From: an uncultured Bacteroidia bacterium
GTDB taxonomy: Bacteria > Bacteroidota > Bacteroidia > J057 > CALAJH01
Assembly (NCBI GenBank): GCA_937922655.1
Contig: CALAJH010000065.1
Location: forward strand, 1-41,923
Reading direction: 5' to 3'
Length of the DNA stretch: 41,923 bases
Part shown: one piece after another, positions 33,390-40,932 of the stretch
Layout of the letters: each line of letters starts with the position of its first letter
Position numbering within the stretch: the first letter of the stretch is position 1
Position numbers and translations under genes: made by a program
The notes under the pieces: generated by a model
What the model was told of the DNA's origin: nothing
The model's database searches: none
Seen by the model: the letters and a program-made list of their open reading frames with translations, nothing else

Positions 33390-33656
33390 ATGAAAATCAT
33401 GATCGTCTTTCTGACCGCGGCAATAGGATTTTTCGCAAACGCCCAAGCGGCGAACGGTGCAGGCGGGGAAGGCAAAAAAATTCATAAGTCGGGTTGGTCG
33501 TCGCACCATCACTCCCACCATCACTGGACGCGAGGCGGCTCGAAGCCGCACCACGGCGTTACCCACAGCCCTATCAGCCATCACGGCAAGTCCAGAAGCG
33601 TTCACGGCGGCGGCCATTGCAGCGCCATGCGCACCAACAACGCGGGCTTCCGTTGA
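33390..33656 (+). CDS. His-rich small secreted protein, member 3 of trio
   Basis: An 88-residue protein. The start is the ATG at 33390 (MKIMIVFLTAAIGFFANAQA, a signal peptide with likely cleavage after NAQA); the longer frame overlaps member 2 and lacks a signal. The mature part is rich in His, Gly and Ser (SSHHHSHHHW, KPHHGVTHSPISHHGK), which could bind metal, and ends GGGHCSAMRTNNAGFR. It shares the terminal C-x2-M-R-T-N-N-A motif with member 2. It is 37 nt after member 2 and followed by a terminator at 33680. Confidence 0.72.
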   Translation: MKIMIVFLTAAIGFFANAQAANGAGGEGKKIHKSGWSSHHHSHHHWTRGGSKPHHGVTHSPISHHGKSRSVHGGGHCSAMRTNNAGFR

Positions 33657-33679
33657 TTTTAAGCTATAAAGCCCTTTTC

Positions 33680-33708
33680 CGTCCCGTGCGAAAGCCGGGG
33701 CGTTTTTT
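33680..33708 (+). terminator. Terminator after the small-protein cluster
   Basis: CGTCCCG, 9-nt loop, CGGGGCG (one G-T pair), then TTTTTT. It overlaps by 2 nt the end of the convergent Ig-like gene. Confidence 0.75.
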
Positions 33709-35383
33709 ATTCCGCGGTCAGCCGGATGTTTTCGGTTTTCCAGCCCGCGCGAAGCTTTAACTTCTCGGGGTGGTAAACGATTTTTTCGGGCAATCGACGA
33801 GGGGTAAGGCTTCCGGGCGTCCAACGTCCGTTACCGTCTTCGTCGTGAACGGCGTACAAGGTATATTCTCCGGCGGGAACGTACGGAAATCCAAAAACGC
33901 CGTCGGCGTTCGGCCGTGTGCCGTACGTTTTTCGCGTCGAGGACAAAAAAACGACGACGTTCGCCTTTAACGACGTTCCCCGCACGGAAGCGAAGTTGTC
34001 GAAGGAGGGCGGATTGTATTTTTCGGATATCAAGCTGTCGAGTCGAAAACCGTCGTCGGAGACGAACGAGGTATCCACGACCCATCGGAATTTGTTTAGC
34101 GAATCGTTGGGGGGCAAAAGAAACATTTCATAAGGCGAACGTCCCGGACGCGGGCGGGCGGCGATTTTTATGTTGGCGGTGTCAAGCCAATAGACGCCGT
34201 TGTAAGGCGGGGAAACCGGGGAATCGAAAACGAGGGCGAGGGTTGAGGGAGCGTCGTCGGGCGGGGAGGCTTTGGCGCAACGCAAGGAACGGGTTTTTCC
34301 CGTCGGTTTGGGAGTGAACGTTAGCGTCGTATCCGTCCACATTCCCGCCGTATCCGCCGCCCACAACCGAAAACGAAGCGTGTCGCCGCGCTCAAAAACA
34401 GAGGCCGGCAAGCGTACGCTTTTGGGGCCGTCGGTTTCAAGCCCAAAGAGCCGAACAAAACCCGAGTCGGGCGGACGTACCTCCGAAGCCCGAAGGGCAA
34501 CCGTATCCTTGCTTTGAATGCCGGGCCGAATGCGCACCTCGACGACCGGCTCGTTGAAATTGAGCAAAAAGTTGCGGTCGTTGAGGGGCGCGATGGAAAT
34601 CAAACGCGGAGCAAAAGTATCGGGTAAAAAAGAAACAAGGTTTACGCTCCGAAAACACGCCATCGATTTGCCTGCATCCGACCAACGTTCAAAAATTTCG
34701 AGTTCGTCGTCGAAAGCAAAAACGACCTTTTCCGTCGGGGCGTTGTAACGAAAATTTCCGTCTTTTTCAACCACGCCGAAGATACGGTAACGTCCGGGTT
34801 TGAGGTAGCGCAGGGCGTATTTGCCGCCCGAATCGGTTTGAGCGGCGTAAACGGGACGGCGACGGACGTAATTGCCGTCGGCGACGGAGTCGGCGTCGAA
34901 AAGCATGACCGTCGCTTCGGCGACGGGGCGGGCGGAAAACGCGTCGTTCACGCGTCCAAAGACGGTGCAGGTATCGAGACGCGGTCCCGTGGAAAAGGCG
35001 TACATCAACGGGGGGTTGAGCGGCTGTTTTTCGTGAAAGTCGCGTAATCCCGCGCCCAAAGTGAAAACGTAGGTCGTCGAATCTTTAAGCGGCGCACGAA
35101 ACTTGACGTGCAAGCGTTTGCCCTGCGTATAAAATTCGGGTTTTTTTTCGGGAACGGGCGAAATAAACACCCCCTTGGAGAAATCTCCGGCTTCGAGGTA
35201 TTTGTCGAAGGCAAAAATCACTTTTGCGGGACGGACATTGGTTTGGGCGTAAGGCGGCTCGACGCCGACAAGCGTCGGCCCTTTAAGGTCTTTGCTTCCG
35301 CCGCTCGGCCCGCGTTCCGTCGCGCAACCTACGGACAGCGCCGTCGCGGCGGCGGTTATCGTTGCGAACCGTTGAACGTTCAC
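33707..35383 (-). CDS. Ig-like-domain lipoprotein
   Basis: A 558-residue probable lipoprotein. GTG start at 35383 (MNVQRFATITAAATALSVGC), with a Cys at residue 20 and then a Ser/Gly linker, RGPSGGSKDLKGPTL, typical of Bacteroidota lipoproteins. The following strand-rich region AKVIFAFDKYLE fits an Ig-like (SbsA-type) domain. Later there is a carboxypeptidase-regulatory-like segment (VFGRVNDAFSARPVAEATV, GGKYALRYLKPGRYRI) and a related C-terminal repeat (GVFGFPYVPAGEYTLYAVHD). It probably sits at the outer membrane or cell surface. The in-frame extension to 35644 runs into the IS1 relic and is not real. Role unknown. Confidence 0.8.
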   Translation of the reverse strand: MNVQRFATITAAATALSVGCATERGPSGGSKDLKGPTLVGVEPPYAQTNVRPAKVIFAFDKYLEAGDFSKGVFISPVPEKKPEFYTQGKRLHVKFRAPLKDSTTYVFTLGAGLRDFHEKQPLNPPLMYAFSTGPRLDTCTVFGRVNDAFSARPVAEATVMLFDADSVADGNYVRRRPVYAAQTDSGGKYALRYLKPGRYRIFGVVEKDGNFRYNAPTEKVVFAFDDELEIFERWSDAGKSMACFRSVNLVSFLPDTFAPRLISIAPLNDRNFLLNFNEPVVEVRIRPGIQSKDTVALRASEVRPPDSGFVRLFGLETDGPKSVRLPASVFERGDTLRFRLWAADTAGMWTDTTLTFTPKPTGKTRSLRCAKASPPDDAPSTLALVFDSPVSPPYNGVYWLDTANIKIAARPRPGRSPYEMFLLPPNDSLNKFRWVVDTSFVSDDGFRLDSLISEKYNPPSFDNFASVRGTSLKANVVVFLSSTRKTYGTRPNADGVFGFPYVPAGEYTLYAVHDEDGNGRWTPGSLTPRRLPEKIVYHPEKLKLRAGWKTENIRLTAE

Positions 35384-35403
35384 GTCAAAATTCTTCGAGA
35401 CCT

Positions 35404-35426
35404 CGCCGTTCGTACGGCGAACGGCG
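35404..35426. other. Perfect 9-bp hairpin before the Ig-like lipoprotein gene
   Basis: CGCCGTTCG (35404-35412), TACGG loop, CGAACGGCG (35418-35426). It lies 21 nt upstream of the GTG start on the minus strand. No T-run follows. It may be an operator or a leader hairpin. A near-consensus box (GAATTTTG) lies just before the start at about 35392-35385. Confidence 0.4.
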
Positions 35427-35517
35427 TTGAGTCTGCAATTTCGCCAAAAAATCGCAAACCGTAGGGCTAAAATATTAACAATAAGAATGCCGCCCGGGAT
35501 TTCGTCGCTCAAATTTC

Positions 35518-35812
35518 GGTAGCGTTCACCGGTAACGATGGATTGTAGCGATAAACGGCAAAACCGCCGGAAGCGATGAGTATGTCGAGGGATTTGGCAA
35601 AGGAACAACTTTTTTCCAACCAAGCGCAAAACTTTGGAGCGCAACGTGCCGTTGCAACGCTCGACGTGGCGGGTTTGTCCCTTTTGAGATTACGTTTTCG
35701 GGAACGGCGCTTTGGTATACTTCGTACAAATCGGCGTAAAAAGGGAATTTTCTTGCGTTGGAATTTAATTCCACGGAATATTTTTTTTCGTCATTGCCTC
35801 CGGTACACTACC
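35518..35812 (-). mobile_element. Internally deleted IS1-family element
   Basis: About 295 bp bounded by imperfect inverted ends: GGTAGCGTTCACCGG (35518-35532, plus strand) and GGTAGTGTACCGG (35812-35800, minus strand). The inside holds only the last part of an IS1-type transposase on the minus strand. Intact IS1 elements are roughly 0.7-0.8 kb, so most of the transposase has been lost by internal deletion. No target-site duplication is evident in the flanks. It lies at the boundary between the lipoprotein gene and the polysaccharide locus. Confidence 0.7.
35527..35776 (-). pseudogene. IS1-family transposase remnant (C-terminal part, frameshifted)
   Basis: Three minus-strand frames must be joined. 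They read FPFYADLYEVYQSAVPENVI, then after a shift near 35668 HVERCNGTLRSKVLRLVGKK, then after a second shift near 35605 FAKSLDILIASGGFAVYRYN. This follows the IS1 transposase C-terminus, from the second catalytic Asp region (YAD-x-Y-x-x-Y) through the Glu helix (VERCNGTLR) and the basic RL-x-x-K-x-x-x-FAKS segment. The N-terminal part is absent. It cannot encode an active enzyme. Confidence 0.72.
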
Positions 35813-35845
35813 CGAAAATTGGGGAAAATATTCCGGACAATTTTC

Positions 35846-35853
35846 TAAATTTG
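35846..35853 (+). promoter_or_regulatory. Putative promoter of the polysaccharide locus (-7 element)
   Basis: TAAATTTG, 4 nt before the GTG start at 35858, so the message would be leaderless or nearly so. No good -33 TTTG (nearest ATTG at 35818-35821, 24-nt spacing). Confidence 0.4.
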
Positions 35854-35857
35854 CGTC

Positions 35858-36988
35858 GTGGACGCCGTACCTTTTAATCGGCCGTTTTTGACGGGCAAGG
35901 AACTGGAATACATCACGGAAGCGGTGTATTCGGGCAAACTGTCGGGCAACGGTAAATTTGGAAAGCTGTGTCAATCGTGGTTCGAGATGCGTTTCGGCAT
36001 TGAGAAAGCCTTATTGACGAGCAGCTGTACCGACGCCTTGGAAATGACGGCCCTTTTGACCGACATCGAACCGGGGGACGAGGTGATAGTTCCGAGCTAC
36101 ACCTTCGTTTCGACGGCGAACGCCTTCGTGCTGCGGGGAGCGAAGATTGTCTTTGCCGATTCCGAGGCGCAAACCCCCAATATCGACGTTTCGAAAATTG
36201 AAGGTTTAATAAGTCCGAGAACAAAAGCGGTTGTGCCGATGCATTACGGCGGCGTGGCCTGCGACATGGACCCTATTTTGGAATTGGCAAAAAAACACGA
36301 AATTTGCGTCATCGAAGATGCGGCGCAAGCCATCGGCGCCACGTATAAAGGTCGTGCGTTGGGTTCGATAGGAAATTTGGGAACGTTTTCGTTTCACGAA
36401 ACCAAAAATATCATAAGCGGCGAAGGAGGCCTTTTGGCCGTCAACGACGACGATATGATAAAACGAGCGGAAATAATTTGGGAAAAAGGCACGAATCGCG
36501 CCGCTTTTTGGCGCGGGGAAGTGGACAAATACAATTGGGTAGACGTGGGCAGTTCGTATCTTGCTTCCGAACTTACGGCCGCATTTCTGTGGGCCCAACT
36601 TCAATTCTTCGACCGTATTCAAGAAAAACGACTTGCCGTCTGGAATTTTTATCGGGAAGGTTTGCGTCCGCTCGAAGAAGCGGGAAAAATTCGTTTGTCT
36701 TACATTCCCGAGTACGCGTCAAACAACGCCCACCTGTTTTACATTCTTTGCGCGGATTTAACCGAACGCACCGCATTAATCAAACACTTAAAGAAAAAAG
36801 AAATCAACGCGGTTTTTCATTATATCTCCTTACACGCCAGTCCGTTTTACAAAGACAAACACGACGGACGCGAATTGAAAAACAGCGATAGATACAGCGA
36901 CACTTTGTTAAGATTGCCGTTGTATTATGATATAAGCGACGATATGTTGTGCATCGTCATAGACGAGATAAAAAAATTTTACCGCTAA
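35858..36988 (+). CDS. wecE: dTDP-4-amino-4,6-dideoxygalactose transaminase-like (WecE/RffA, DegT family)
   Basis: A 376-residue PLP enzyme. GTG start, MDAVPFNRPFLTGKELEYI. The Schiff-base Lys is in FHETKNIISGEGG (Lys 183), the PLP-ring Asp in IEDAAQAIG (Asp 154), and the substrate motif RGEVDKYNWVDVGSSYL matches WecE/RffA. WecE converts dTDP-4-keto-6-deoxyglucose to dTDP-4-amino-4,6-dideoxygalactose; the RmlAB enzymes that make the substrate are not in the window. First gene of a tight plus-strand operon; the methyltransferase starts 3 nt later. Confidence 0.88.
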   Translation: MDAVPFNRPFLTGKELEYITEAVYSGKLSGNGKFGKLCQSWFEMRFGIEKALLTSSCTDALEMTALLTDIEPGDEVIVPSYTFVSTANAFVLRGAKIVFADSEAQTPNIDVSKIEGLISPRTKAVVPMHYGGVACDMDPILELAKKHEICVIEDAAQAIGATYKGRALGSIGNLGTFSFHETKNIISGEGGLLAVNDDDMIKRAEIIWEKGTNRAAFWRGEVDKYNWVDVGSSYLASELTAAFLWAQLQFFDRIQEKRLAVWNFYREGLRPLEEAGKIRLSYIPEYASNNAHLFYILCADLTERTALIKHLKKKEINAVFHYISLHASPFYKDKHDGRELKNSDRYSDTLLRLPLYYDISDDMLCIVIDEIKKFYR

Positions 36989-36991
36989 ACC

Positions 36992-37636
36992 GTGGAAGAA
37001 GTGAAAGAAATAACATCAAACGACAAATTCGCATCCCTTGCCGGCAGATATTACACCGAAAAGTTCGAAATTTTCGGCGCTACTCCGCAAGGAGTGGATT
37101 GGAACGGTTCGGAATCACAACTGCTTAGGTTTAAACAATTAGCAAAAGTGTTGGATGCGGAAAACGACGACGCCGAAATAAGTTTATTGGACTATGGATG
37201 TGGGTATGGTTTGTTCTATGAATACATTGCTTCGATATTTACCCATATAAACTATACGGGCTATGATGTATCGATGCCAATGATAGAATATGCTTCCAAT
37301 AAATATACAAACGTAAACTGGACCACCGTTTTTTCTCGAACGGAAAAATATGACTACGTGGTCGCAAGCGGCGTTTTTAACGTCAAACAAGAAATCGAAG
37401 AATCCGAATGGCGTCGGTATGTACTGGATGAAATTGAAAAATTGAATGATTATTCACATAAAGGTATGGCTTTCAATCTTTTGACGTCGTATTCCGATGC
37501 CGAAAAGATGAAGCCGCATTTATTTTATGCCGATCCATGCGAATTTTTTGACTTGTGCAAGCGCAGGTACAGCCGCAATGTGGCCCTTCTCCACGATTAC
37601 AATCTTTATGAGTTTACTATAATTGTTAGAAAATAA
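36992..37636 (+). CDS. Class I SAM-dependent methyltransferase
   Basis: A 214-residue cytosolic enzyme. Motif I LLDYGCGYGLFYEYI (about 67-81) and the acidic motif II YTGYDVSMPMIEYA give the SAM pocket. The helix YDYVVASGVFNVKQEIE (motif IV region) follows. GTG start at 36992. Between an aminotransferase and an acyltransferase, it likely methylates an amino sugar or sugar of the surface polysaccharide, but the target is not readable. The next gene starts 1 nt after its stop. Base composition drops to AT-rich from here. Confidence 0.85.
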   Translation: MEEVKEITSNDKFASLAGRYYTEKFEIFGATPQGVDWNGSESQLLRFKQLAKVLDAENDDAEISLLDYGCGYGLFYEYIASIFTHINYTGYDVSMPMIEYASNKYTNVNWTTVFSRTEKYDYVVASGVFNVKQEIEESEWRRYVLDEIEKLNDYSHKGMAFNLLTSYSDAEKMKPHLFYADPCEFFDLCKRRYSRNVALLHDYNLYEFTIIVRK

Positions 37637-37637
37637 A

Positions 37638-38297
37638 ATGTCGAAATTGGTCGTATTTGGCGCCGGCGATATCGCCCGCCTTGCCAAATTCTATTTTGAT
37701 ACGGACAGCGAACACGAAGTCGTTGCGTTTACCGTGGATAAAGCTTACAAACAAGCCGACAGCTTTTTGAATTTGCCCCTCGTTGAATTTGATGAAATTG
37801 AAAAATTTTATTCACCCCAACACTACGAATTTTTTGTGGCGCTGAGCTACACCAATTATAATCGACTTCGAGCCGCAAAATATTTGACGGCAAAATCCAA
37901 AGGTTATAAAATAGCAAGCTATATATCAAGCAAATGCTCATACTTATCCCAATTTCCTGCCGGAGAAAACGCTTTTATTCTCGAAGACAATACCATACAG
38001 CCGTACGTAAAAATAGGCAACAACGTTACACTTTGGAGTGGAAACCACATTGGTCATGATTCGGTGATAAAAGACCATAACTTTATCAGTTCGCACGTAG
38101 TGATCTCCGGTCATTGCGTGATAAACGAATATTGTTTTCTTGGCGTAAATTCGACGCTTCACAACGAAGTGGAAATCGGAGAAAATTCTTTGGTTGCCGC
38201 AGGAGCGATTATTTCCAAATCCATCGAAGGCCAAAGCGTTTATGTACCGGCCCGTAGTTTAAAATTGGATAAAACGACTAGAGACATAAAAATTTAA
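37638..38297 (+). CDS. NeuD-family sugar O/N-acyltransferase (left-handed beta-helix)
   Basis: A 219-residue enzyme. The N-terminal Rossmann-like part starts MSKLVVFGAGDIARLAKFYF. From about residue 105 come hexapeptide-repeat strands (ILEDNTIQPYVKIGNNVTLW, HIGHDSVIKDHNFISSHVVI, SLVAAGAIIS) with the catalytic His in NHIGHDS. This is the NeuD/PglD layout; PglD N-acetylates 4-amino sugars, so an action on the WecE product is attractive but inferred. ATG at 37638; an in-frame ATG at 37623 overlaps the upstream gene. Confidence 0.85.
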   Translation: MSKLVVFGAGDIARLAKFYFDTDSEHEVVAFTVDKAYKQADSFLNLPLVEFDEIEKFYSPQHYEFFVALSYTNYNRLRAAKYLTAKSKGYKIASYISSKCSYLSQFPAGENAFILEDNTIQPYVKIGNNVTLWSGNHIGHDSVIKDHNFISSHVVISGHCVINEYCFLGVNSTLHNEVEIGENSLVAAGAIISKSIEGQSVYVPARSLKLDKTTRDIKI

Positions 38298-38349
38298 AAC
38301 TTCATCTTATAGATTATTTTTATTGATTTTATAATATCGACGACCACCA

Positions 38350-39303
38350 ATGTATCTTTCTATATGTTCTCCTGTTTACAGGGCGGAAAAAATTCTACCT
38401 GAACTCGTTCGAAGGATTGAGGAAGCGGTTAAGCCTCTAACCGACGATTACGAAATCATACTGGTTGAAGATTGTAGTCCTGATGCCAGTTGGAAGATTA
38501 TAGAGGAAATATGTGCTCAAAATTTACGTGTTGTAGGGATTAAGTTGTCCAAAAATTTTGGACAACATTACGCAATAACTGCAGCGTTAGCTCACTCGAA
38601 GGGAAATTACGTGGTTATAATGGACTGTGATTTGCAGGACGATCCCAAATATATTCCCGAACTTTTGTCAACGGCACAAAAAGGATACAATGTCGTATAC
38701 ACGGTCAAAAAAGCAAGGCGTCATAATGTACTTAAGAATATTTCCGCTCGTTTATATGGGTTTATTTTGGATAAGTTGACGGAAAATGAAGAGTTGTACA
38801 ATTTAAAAATTGGTGCTTATTCCATATTGAGTCGCAAAGTGGTAGAAGCATTTTTGTTATTCAAAGATGTACACCGTCATTATTTGCTGGTTTTAAAGAA
38901 GTTAGGCTTTAAAAGTACTACCATTTCCATCGAACACAAAGAGCGTTTCGAAGGAAAAAGTTCGTACAACTTTACGAAACTTTTTAATTCTGCAATTGAC
39001 GGTATAGTATCCCAATCCAACCGTTTATTGTATTTGAGTGTTTATATCGGCTTAGGAATGTTCGTTTTATCTCTATTTTTTATCGGACTATTGTTTGCCT
39101 TGTATTTCACGCAAGGTTTTCTTTCGGGATGGACAAGTTTGATGGTCATGTTGTTGTTTTCAACGGGCGTTGTCATGCTTGTTTTTGGAATTCACGGATT
39201 GTATATTGGAAAAATATTCGACCAAGTAAAAGGTCGACCGCTTTACATTGTCGAGGAGACGTTAAATTACAAAAGAGACGATGAAATGGAAAAAACTAGG
39301 TAG
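38350..39303 (+). CDS. Family 2 glycosyltransferase, GtrB/DPM1-like (polyprenyl-phosphate type)
   Basis: A 317-residue protein. GT-A catalytic domain (SICSPVYRAEKILPELV, LVEDCSPDASW, VIMDCDLQDDPKYIPEL), a lysine/arginine stretch after YTVKKARRH, RFEGKSSYNF (the conserved SxY-rich helix), then two transmembrane helices at about 230-250 and 263-290. This matches enzymes that move a sugar to undecaprenyl phosphate at the cytoplasmic face, which then flips for use by GT-C enzymes. Its last 23 nt overlap the next gene. A 52-nt gap precedes it. Confidence 0.87.
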   Translation: MYLSICSPVYRAEKILPELVRRIEEAVKPLTDDYEIILVEDCSPDASWKIIEEICAQNLRVVGIKLSKNFGQHYAITAALAHSKGNYVVIMDCDLQDDPKYIPELLSTAQKGYNVVYTVKKARRHNVLKNISARLYGFILDKLTENEELYNLKIGAYSILSRKVVEAFLLFKDVHRHYLLVLKKLGFKSTTISIEHKERFEGKSSYNFTKLFNSAIDGIVSQSNRLLYLSVYIGLGMFVLSLFFIGLLFALYFTQGFLSGWTSLMVMLLFSTGVVMLVFGIHGLYIGKIFDQVKGRPLYIVEETLNYKRDDEMEKTR

Positions 39304-40204
39304 GATTTACGATCCTCAAAGCCTTAAATGTGGAGCTTGGCACGCTTCCCATGCTGCAAATACGGTAGCCATGGCAATCAACGAAGACATATTTCGTATA
39401 TTTTTCAGTGCAAGAGACAACGAAAGGAGATCGCATATCGCTTACGCGGACGTGCGTTTATTCCCGGAATACGAAATTTTAAAATTTTCTCCTTCTCCTG
39501 TTTTATACCCCGGAAAAATAGGTTTGTTTGACGATAGCGGGGTTTCTCTTTCTTGTATTACAAAACTGGAGGACAAAGACGCGCTGTATTATTTGGGGTG
39601 GAATTTGGGGGTTACCGTGCCTTGGAGAAACAGCATAGGTATGGCGATTTTAGATTCCGACGGTTCCGCAAAACGCGTGTCTTTGGCTCCGATATTGGAT
39701 CGAAACGATAAAGATCCTTATTCGATTTCTTATCCTTTTGTACTCAAAGACGATTCCGTTTTTCGGATGTGGTATGGAAGCAACTTATCGTGGGGAACTC
39801 GTCAGGAAGATATGGCGCACGTCGTCAAATATGCCGAAAGCGAAGACGGAATCCATTGGAATCCATCGGGGATTATATCCTTAAACTTTAAAAACGAGCA
39901 TGAATATGCTATGAGTCGTCCTTGTGTAGTCAAGGAAGATGGTATTTACAAAATGTGGTATTCTTATCGTGCGGGTCCGAATACTTCCACTTATAGAATC
40001 GGATATGCGGAAAGTCGCGATGGAATCCGGTTTGAAAGAATGGACGAAATTGTGGGAATAGACGTGTCGCCGAATCCCGACGATTGGGATTCCGAAATGA
40101 TATGTTATCCTTTTGTTTTCGATTACAACGGCGACAGATACATGCTTTACAACGGCAACGGTTACGGCAAAACGGGTTTTGGCTTGGCGGTTTTGGAGCG
40201 GTGA
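39281..40204 (+). CDS. GH43/GH130-like five-bladed propeller protein of a polysaccharide locus
   Basis: A 307-residue protein without a signal peptide. Repeated blade-like segments: AMAINEDIFRIFFSARD, SISYPFVLKDDSVFRMWYGS, MSRPCVVKEDGIYKMWYSY, ICYPFVFDYNGDRYMLYNGN. The F-R-M-W-Y and Y-K-M-W-Y pattern is typical of glycosidase-like propellers (GH43/GH130 superfamily) found in polysaccharide biosynthesis clusters. Acidic residues are present, but I cannot assign a catalytic set. It may bind or trim a glycan, or act as a phosphorylase. The ATG is inside the preceding gene (23-nt overlap); the stop overlaps the WbqC start. Confidence 0.75.
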   Translation: MKWKKLGRIYDPQSLKCGAWHASHAANTVAMAINEDIFRIFFSARDNERRSHIAYADVRLFPEYEILKFSPSPVLYPGKIGLFDDSGVSLSCITKLEDKDALYYLGWNLGVTVPWRNSIGMAILDSDGSAKRVSLAPILDRNDKDPYSISYPFVLKDDSVFRMWYGSNLSWGTRQEDMAHVVKYAESEDGIHWNPSGIISLNFKNEHEYAMSRPCVVKEDGIYKMWYSYRAGPNTSTYRIGYAESRDGIRFERMDEIVGIDVSPNPDDWDSEMICYPFVFDYNGDRYMLYNGNGYGKTGFGLAVLER

Positions 40205-40932
40205 AAAAACTGGTAATCACGCAATCGAACTATATTCCATGGAAAGGATATTTTGACGCGATAAACCTCGCGGACGAATTGATTTTGTACGACGACGTAC
40301 AGTTCACCCGTCGTGACTGGCGAAATCGAAACAAAATCGTTACGCCCAACGGTTTGTTGTGGTTGACGATACCCGTTCAAAACAAAGGACGTTACTTTCA
40401 AAAAATTAACGAAACGAAGATCGACGGCAACGCATGGGCCGAAGAGCATTGGAAAACGATAATTTACAACTATAAAAAGGCGCCTTATTTTAAAGAATAC
40501 GCGCCGATGTTTGAAAGTTGTTATCGCAACCCGAACGATTATCTAAGTTTGGTAAACCGGAATTTTATCGAAACGATAAACGGTATTTTGGGAATAAACA
40601 CGAACATATTTTGGAGCAATGAATTTAATTTGATTGAAGGAAAGACCGAGCGCCTAGTGGACTTGTGCTTGCAACGCGGCGCAACGGATTATTATTCCGG
40701 GCCTGCGGCAAAGGCATACATTAATCCTGAAATTTTTGCCGAGGCGGGAATAAACCTGCATTACTTTGATTATTCAAATTATCCCGAATACAAACAGCTT
40801 TTTGGCGGATTCGAGCATGGCGTCTCCATAATGGATTTAATATTCAACGCAGGGCCCGACGCAAAAAAATACATGAAAACTTTCGGAGAAAATTTCGGTA
40901 CGTTTTCCAAGCCATTTATCAAAAACCAATGA
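40201..40932 (+). CDS. WbqC family protein
   Basis: A 243-residue protein of the WbqC family: N-terminal KKLVITQSNYIPWKGYFDAI, then LILYDDVQFTRRDWRNRNKI, and later EFNLIEGKTERLVDLC. These genes are frequent in O-antigen loci; the reaction has not been settled to my knowledge, and a role in acylation or amino-acid attachment to amino sugars is often proposed. GTG at 40201 overlaps the TGA of the previous gene; the stop overlaps the next ATG, so the last three genes are translationally coupled. Confidence 0.88.
   Translation: MKKLVITQSNYIPWKGYFDAINLADELILYDDVQFTRRDWRNRNKIVTPNGLLWLTIPVQNKGRYFQKINETKIDGNAWAEEHWKTIIYNYKKAPYFKEYAPMFESCYRNPNDYLSLVNRNFIETINGILGINTNIFWSNEFNLIEGKTERLVDLCLQRGATDYYSGPAAKAYINPEIFAEAGINLHYFDYSNYPEYKQLFGGFEHGVSIMDLIFNAGPDAKKYMKTFGENFGTFSKPFIKNQ

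Noticed and set aside
35384-35644. N-terminal extension of the Ig-like lipoprotein frame up to an ATG at 35644
   Set aside because: The extension reads through the IS1 transposase remnant (LRSKVLRLVGKK segment) and lacks a signal peptide; the GTG at 35383 gives a lipoprotein-type signal.
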